A stretch of 64,000 nucleotides of DNA from Flaviaestuariibacter flavus (GTDB taxonomy: Bacteria; Bacteroidota; Bacteroidia; Chitinophagales; Chitinophagaceae). Below the pieces are notes generated by a model, which was not told the DNA's origin, did no database searches, and was given only the letters and a program-made list of their open reading frames with translations. Of the stretch, positions 60,602 through 64,000 are shown piece after piece. The stretch is from assembly GCF_004337505.1 (NCBI RefSeq), contig NZ_SJZI01000002.1, positions 414,379 through 478,378 on the forward strand, written 5' to 3'. Position 1 is the first letter of the stretch; every line of letters starts with the position of its first letter. A program made the position numbers and the translations under genes.

Positions 60602-61159
60602 ATGACCCACCGGCGGGAGTTTGAAATAGCGTTTGTTGGATTAAAGCCGGGTGTTCATGAATACCTGTATGAAGTCAATGATTCGTTCTTTGAGGAGTTT
60701 GGAGAGCAGGATTTCCGGAAGACGGGTGCCACGGTACGCCTCTTCCTGGAAAAGAACACGGGCTTTATGCGCCTGCGGTTCGAGGTTGGCGGCAAGACCG
60801 AAGTAACCTGCGACCGTTGCGCATCGGAGCTCCCCCTGCAGCTGTTCGACGAATTTAACCTCACGGTGAAAATGGTGGAAGACCCCGAAACCATGAACGA
60901 CCAGGAGGAAGACCCGGACGTCTATTATATCGGCCGCGGCGAAAGCCACCTCGATGTAAAGAACTGGATCTACGAATTCGTCAGCCTCAGCATCCCGATG
61001 CAGAAGACCTGCGAGTTCGAGAATATGGACGGACCGCACTGCAGCCCCGATGCCAGGCGCCTGCTTAACGACATGCGCCCGGTGGAAGGACCCAAAGAAA
61101 ACCCGCTCTGGAAAGGCCTGGAGAAGTTCCGGGACCTCGAAGGAGAGGAAAACAATTGA
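60602..61159 (+). CDS. DUF177 / YceD-family protein
   Basis: 185 residues from the ATG at 60602; a TTG frame to 60566 would begin inside the -7 box. VGLKPGVHEYLYEVND and RFEVGGKTEVTCDRCASEL with its CxxC are the DUF177 pattern; a second pair of cysteines follows (KTCEFENMDGPHC). The family is encoded beside rpmF and linked to 23S rRNA accumulation in plants and bacteria. Here it precedes rpmF and plsX, the conserved order. Confidence 0.88.
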   Translation: MTHRREFEIAFVGLKPGVHEYLYEVNDSFFEEFGEQDFRKTGATVRLFLEKNTGFMRLRFEVGGKTEVTCDRCASELPLQLFDEFNLTVKMVEDPETMNDQEEDPDVYYIGRGESHLDVKNWIYEFVSLSIPMQKTCEFENMDGPHCSPDARRLLNDMRPVEGPKENPLWKGLEKFRDLEGEENN

Positions 61160-61192
61160 TCTCAGATGTCAGATCGCAGATCTAAGATCTGG
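61158..61192. repeat. heptamer array (five units)
   Basis: GATCTCA, GATGTCA, GATCGCA, GATCTAA, GATCTGG, starting inside the yceD stop codon. Its G-A-T-C cores are self-complementary, so it can pair with itself or with the array at 61208-61235. Confidence 0.75.
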
Positions 61193-61207
61193 CTGCCGAG
61201 AACAATA

Positions 61208-61235
61208 GATCCGAGATCTGAGATCAGAGATCGAT
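61208..61235. repeat. heptamer array (four units)
   Basis: GATCCGA, GATCTGA, GATCAGA, GATCGAT, 15 nt after the previous array, upstream of rpmF. GATCCGA and GATCTGA also occur in the array at 44290-44316. Confidence 0.75.
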
Positions 61236-61327
61236 AGATTTTTGTAACACGTGGAAGGAAAGCGTTGCGATTTTCGTTTGACGATCCCCGTTTCACGATA
61301 CCGATAACAGAATAAAAAAACCGAGTT

Positions 61328-61516
61328 ATGCCTAATCCTAAACGCAGACATTCGCAGCAACGCAGCGCCAAGCGCCGCACGCACTACAAGGCCGTAGCCC
61401 CCACGCTGTCCACCGATAAGACCACCGGCGACATCCATGTACGTCACCGTGCCCACGTAAGTGAAGGCAACCTGATGTACAAAGGACAAGTTGTGGTTGA
61501 AGGTTTCAAGAAGTAA
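61328..61516 (+). CDS. rpmF: 50S ribosomal protein L32
   Basis: 62 residues. [20 protein letters not shown] start and [20 protein letters not shown] are L32 signatures. No cysteines are present, so this is the zinc-free (C-minus) type. It lies between yceD and plsX, a widely conserved neighbourhood linking ribosome parts to phospholipid synthesis. ATG at 61328. Confidence 0.96.
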   Translation: MPNPKRRHSQQRSAKRRTHYKAVAPTLSTDKTTGDIHVRHRAHVSEGNLMYKGQVVVEGFKK

Positions 61517-61573
61517 GCGACACCTTTTTTCGAACATCCATGATTCCGCTGACCGGTGGAACCATGGATTTTT

Positions 61574-61581
61574 TATTTTTG
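61574..61581 (+). promoter_or_regulatory. -7 promoter box of plsX
   Basis: TATTTTTG (TAnnTTTG) ends 7 nt before the ATG at 61589, suggesting plsX has its own start site besides read-through from rpmF. Confidence 0.5.
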
Positions 61582-61588
61582 GCGCTTC

Positions 61589-62512
61589 ATGAAGATCGGC
61601 ATTGATATGATGGGCGGCGACTTCGCCCCCCTCGAAGCGGTCCGGGGCATCCGGCAGTACCTGCAAGACGGACAAGCGCACCTGCTGTTGCTCGGCGACG
61701 AGGCACAGGTGGCACCCCTCCTGGAACAGGAAGGCATCCCCGCCGGGAAGTATACCCTCGTACATGCACCCCAGGTGATCGATATGCATGAGCATCCAAC
61801 CCGGGCGCTCAAGGAAAAGCAGCAATCGTCGATCGCTATCGGCTTCCACCTCCTGGCTTCGGGTAAGATGGACGCCTTCATCTCCGCCGGCAACACCGGT
61901 GCGATGCTGGTGGGCTCACTTTACGCCCTCAAGCCCCTGGAAGGGGTGCTTCGCCCCACCATTTCCACAATTATTCCGAAAGAGAACGGCAAGACCGGGC
62001 TCCTGCTCGACGTCGGCCTCAATTCCGACTGCAAGCCGGAGCACCTGAACCAGTTTGCACGGATGGGCTCCATCTATGCCCGGCACATCCTGGGCATCGA
62101 CAACCCGCGTGTCGCCCTCCTCAATATCGGCGAGGAAGAAGGCAAGGGCAACCTCCTGGCGCAGGCTACCTATCCCCTGCTCAAAGCCAATACAGAGCTG
62201 AATTTCGTGGGCAACGTGGAAGGACGCGACATCCTGCTCGACAAGGCCGATGTAATGGTCTGCGACGGCTTCACGGGCAATATCATTCTCAAGCTCGCCG
62301 AGTCGCTTTTCGAGATCGCGAAGCAAAAACAGATTGACCACGAATACTTCAATCGGTTCAATTTCGAAAACTATGGCGGCACCCCCGTGCTCGGCATTTC
62401 AAAGCCCGTCATTATCGGTCACGGCATCTCGAAATCGATGGCTTTTCACAACATGATAACATTGGCACAGAAAATGATTTATACGGGAGTAATGCAGCAG
62501 ATGTCGATATGA
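61589..62512 (+). CDS. plsX: phosphate acyltransferase
   Basis: 307 residues from the ATG at 61589. KIGIDMMGGDFAPLEAVRGI is the PlsX start; SAGNTGAMLVGSLYAL and VGNVEGRDILLDKADVMVCD are further family motifs. PlsX converts acyl-ACP to acyl-phosphate for the first step of phospholipid synthesis and is peripheral to the membrane. An upstream GTG frame start at 61556 overlaps the -7 box and is rejected. FabH, often next, is absent here. Confidence 0.95.
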   Translation: MKIGIDMMGGDFAPLEAVRGIRQYLQDGQAHLLLLGDEAQVAPLLEQEGIPAGKYTLVHAPQVIDMHEHPTRALKEKQQSSIAIGFHLLASGKMDAFISAGNTGAMLVGSLYALKPLEGVLRPTISTIIPKENGKTGLLLDVGLNSDCKPEHLNQFARMGSIYARHILGIDNPRVALLNIGEEEGKGNLLAQATYPLLKANTELNFVGNVEGRDILLDKADVMVCDGFTGNIILKLAESLFEIAKQKQIDHEYFNRFNFENYGGTPVLGISKPVIIGHGISKSMAFHNMITLAQKMIYTGVMQQMSI

Positions 62513-62560
62513 CGCAGTGAGGACAGGCAGGCTGCAGCGAACACCCTTAATCATTCAACC

Positions 62561-63415
62561 GTGAAACACCTATTGTCCGGCCTGCTGCTCCTTGGCAGCA
62601 TCAATCTCCTGCATGCCCAGGAACTCTCCGCTCCGGTAGCCATCAACAAGCAAAGCAACCCCGAGTACTTCACCGTAGCTGCCACTTCCAGCGTAGCTCC
62701 TGCCGCCAGGCGCCTGACGCTGCAACAGCGCCGCATGTATTATCGCCTCGGCGAGCGCCTGGTGACCATCAACAAGCAGGTTACCGATGAGAGCATGCCC
62801 TACGTTTTTATTTCCCTCCACAACAACGAAAGCGGTATTGCCGACGCGGCACGCCAGTCGATCTACACACAGGGCGGCACCCTGCTGGAGCTCCTCAACG
62901 ACAACCAGCGGAATATCGAGTTCACGCTTTTCGATAAGGAAGTAAGCGTCGACCCCAACAACATCTTCACCCCGAAGGGCCGCAACCAGGACCTGGCTGT
63001 GAGCCGCAAGACCGATATGGTGATTGCACACCAGCTGAATGGCTTCGCTCAATTCCTGGTAGACGAGCTGCCTTATGAAAAAACGGTGGTGTCGGTCCAC
63101 AGCAACGAAGCCGGCGATTTCACCATCAACGACTACAGCAAAAACGGCGAACGCGAGCGCGACGCATGGATGATGTATCGCAATCCCTCCATCGACGAAA
63201 ATGATTTCTTCGTAACCACGGATAAAGAAATTTTCCAGGCGCTGAAAACCCGCAACATGAATGTAGTGCTGCAAAGCGTGCGCTCGAAAGACGATGGCTC
63301 TCTGGGCGTGTATTGCAGCCGTACGCACCGCGCTTACCTCGGCATCGAAACACGCAAAGGACATAGCGAAGAACAGCTGCGTATGGTGCAGATGGTGCGT
63401 GAAATTCTGCGCTAG
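62561..63415 (+). CDS. exported protein of unknown function, possible peptidase-like
   Basis: 284 residues. GTG start at 62561 gives a clear signal peptide (LLSGLLLLGSINLLHAQ). The mature part has histidine- and acid-rich conserved-looking stretches: VFISLHNNESGIADAARQSI, VDPNNIFTPKGRNQDL, KTVVSVHSNEAGDFTINDYS and NVVLQSVRSKDDGSLGVYCS. The HNNE and HSNE motifs recall metal sites of carboxypeptidase/AstE-like zinc peptidases, but I cannot name a family. Follows plsX by 48 nt; ends at a hairpin. Confidence 0.7.
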   Translation: MKHLLSGLLLLGSINLLHAQELSAPVAINKQSNPEYFTVAATSSVAPAARRLTLQQRRMYYRLGERLVTINKQVTDESMPYVFISLHNNESGIADAARQSIYTQGGTLLELLNDNQRNIEFTLFDKEVSVDPNNIFTPKGRNQDLAVSRKTDMVIAHQLNGFAQFLVDELPYEKTVVSVHSNEAGDFTINDYSKNGERERDAWMMYRNPSIDENDFFVTTDKEIFQALKTRNMNVVLQSVRSKDDGSLGVYCSRTHRAYLGIETRKGHSEEQLRMVQMVREILR

Positions 63416-63447
63416 CGAAAAAAAATCTGCGCTTTTTTCAAAAATAT

Positions 63448-63478
63448 TTTGGCTGTTAAAAAACAGCCTTTATTTTTG
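63448..63478 (+). promoter_or_regulatory. tRNA-Lys promoter with -33 and -7 boxes
   Basis: TTTG (63448-63451), 19-nt spacer, TATTTTTG (63471-63478), both perfect. The spacer is occupied by the terminator hairpin GGCTGTT-AAAA-AACAGCC. Mature tRNA begins about 52 nt downstream. Confidence 0.75.
63451..63477 (+). terminator. intrinsic terminator nested in the tRNA-Lys promoter
   Basis: GGCTGTT-AAAA-AACAGCC followed by TTTATTTTT, 35 nt past the stop of the exported protein gene. The T-tract overlaps the -7 box of the tRNA promoter. Confidence 0.75.
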
Positions 63479-63529
63479 CACTCCCAACGCAAACGGGTTG
63501 ATGCTCAACGGGAACGAAAAGCATCAAAA

Positions 63530-63602
63530 GATCTGGTAGCTCAGTTGGTAGAGCAATACACTTTTAATGTATGGGCCCTGGGTTCGAGTCCCAGCCGGAT
63601 CA
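63530..63602 (+). tRNA. tRNA-Lys, anticodon TTT
   Basis: 73 nt. Acceptor GATCTGG / CCGGATC with one T-G wobble, D-arm GCTCAGTTGGTAGAGC, anticodon loop CTTTTAA giving TTT, short variable loop and T-arm CTGGGTTCGAGTCCCAG. Discriminator A. The 3' CCA is not encoded. Confidence 0.96.
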
Positions 63603-63604
63603 CA

Positions 63605-63637
63605 AACAAAGCCTCCTTCGGGAGGCTTTGTTGTTTT
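63605..63637 (+). terminator. intrinsic terminator of tRNA-Lys
   Basis: CAAAGCCTCC-TTCG-GGAGGCTTTG followed by TTGTTTT. Confidence 0.85.
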
Positions 63638-63641
63638 CGGC

Positions 63642-63683
63642 TTGAATGTTCAATATTCAATGCTCAATTTTCAATCTTCAAGC
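63642..63683. repeat. heptamer array (six units)
   Basis: TTGAATG, TTCAATA, TTCAATG, CTCAATT, TTCAATC, TTCAAGC in 7-base phase. Inverted partner of 63700-63727, with a 16-nt gap. Confidence 0.75.
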
Positions 63684-63699
63684 AGGGTGCACTCGTGCC

Positions 63700-63727
63700 T
63701 TGAACATTGAACATTGGATATTGAATG
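63700..63727. repeat. heptamer array (four units)
   Basis: TTGAACA, TTGAACA, TTGGATA, TTGAATG in 7-base phase, complementary in type (TTGAA versus TTCAA) to the preceding array, 36 nt upstream of the SDR gene. Confidence 0.75.
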
Positions 63728-63763
63728 ATTTTCTGAATACCTTAGGCACACAATCCTCCTCCT

Positions 63764-64000
63764 ATGGCAGACTTCTACAAAGACAAGATCGTTGTGGTAA
63801 CCGGCGGCACCGACGGCATCGGCCGCGCCCTCGTAGACGAACTGCTCGCGCGCGGCGCGCGGGTAGCCACCTGCGGCCGCAACCACGACAAGCTGTACAA
63901 GCTCCAGTCTGAATACCCCTCCTACCCGCTCCACACCTATGGCGCCGACGTGAGCGACGAGAACGCGTGCCGTGCATTCATCGAGTCAACGCTCAAGATC
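63764..64000 (+). CDS. short-chain dehydrogenase/reductase, 3' end outside window
   Basis: 79 codons before the window ends. MADFYKDKIVVVTGGTDGIG carries the TGxxxGxG cofactor motif of SDR enzymes, followed by RALVDELLARGARVATCGRN and the D in GADVSD typical of Rossmann strand 4. Probably an NAD(P)-dependent oxidoreductase; catalytic YxxxK lies beyond the edge. ATG at 63764. Confidence 0.85.
   Translation, partial: MADFYKDKIVVVTGGTDGIGRALVDELLARGARVATCGRNHDKLYKLQSEYPSYPLHTYGADVSDENACRAFIESTLKI

Overview
The window looks like chromosomal DNA from a GC-rich member of the Bacteroidota, most likely the Chitinophagaceae/Chitinophagales. The reasons are type IX secretion (T9SS) C-terminal sorting domains on two very large exported proteins, many TAnnTTTG -7 promoter boxes with occasional TTTG -33 boxes, an UpxY-type NusG paralogue in a polysaccharide locus, family-typical genes (DUF3276, DUF3810, DUF3570/DUF4266, outer-membrane beta-barrel receptor, bifunctional hisB) and little sign of Shine-Dalgarno sequences. 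Species cannot be fixed from the sequence alone.

Layout. 1-9.8 kb: 3'-truncated TonB-type receptor (minus), threonine aldolase and pgi (plus), a small exported protein, a 1387-residue BNR/Calx-beta T9SS protein and a DUF3276 protein (all minus). 9.8-25.9 kb: an MsbA-like ABC exporter and a capsule/exopolysaccharide locus on the minus strand (Wza- and Wzc-like exporters, UpxY, Wzx flippase, Wzy polymerase, five sugar-transferase components, a polysaccharide deacetylase, and a WcaJ-like initiating transferase set apart), with a divergent acyltransferase at 26.2 kb. 27.4-28.4 kb: two tRNA-Ser genes with 5' ends facing each other, enclosing a gene-poor stretch with decayed coding fragments. 28.4-38.1 kb: endonuclease III, a second T9SS protein with four Ig-like repeats, a Smr-less MutS2, MsrA, an exported amidohydrolase and a thioredoxin-like protein. 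38.2-42.7 kb: hisGDCB preceded by a recognisable histidine attenuator whose leader peptide reads HIHQHH. 42.8-49.3 kb: small exported protein, transaldolase-like aldolase, SRP RNA, FtsX/MacB-type permease, TsaD, TrmN6-like methylase, lysine/alanine dehydrogenase-like protein, HscB, tRNA-Leu. 49.3-52.1 kb: a tight thioredoxin-ApbE-DUF4266-DUF3570 operon of unknown function. 52.4-58.7 kb: PAS histidine kinase with receiver protein, HipA-like kinase with DUF3037, DUF2130, phosphopantetheinyl transferase, dCTP deaminase. 58.8-64 kb: a TspO gene broken by an in-frame TAA, DUF3810, yceD-rpmF-plsX, an unknown exported protein, tRNA-Lys and the start of an SDR gene.

Beyond the genes, the most unexpected structure is a family of short iterated arrays in intergenic DNA. 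Units of exactly 7 or 8 bases with a locus-specific consensus are repeated 3-6 times, often in inverted pairs, and at five promoters they lie directly upstream of the TAnnTTTG -7 box where a -33 element would be expected. Other notable items are the his attenuator, an intrinsic-terminator hairpin filling the spacer of the tRNA-Lys promoter, and several genes whose -7 box sits 3-8 nt before the start codon, implying leaderless or nearly leaderless mRNAs. All calls are from reading the sequence; no database search was run.
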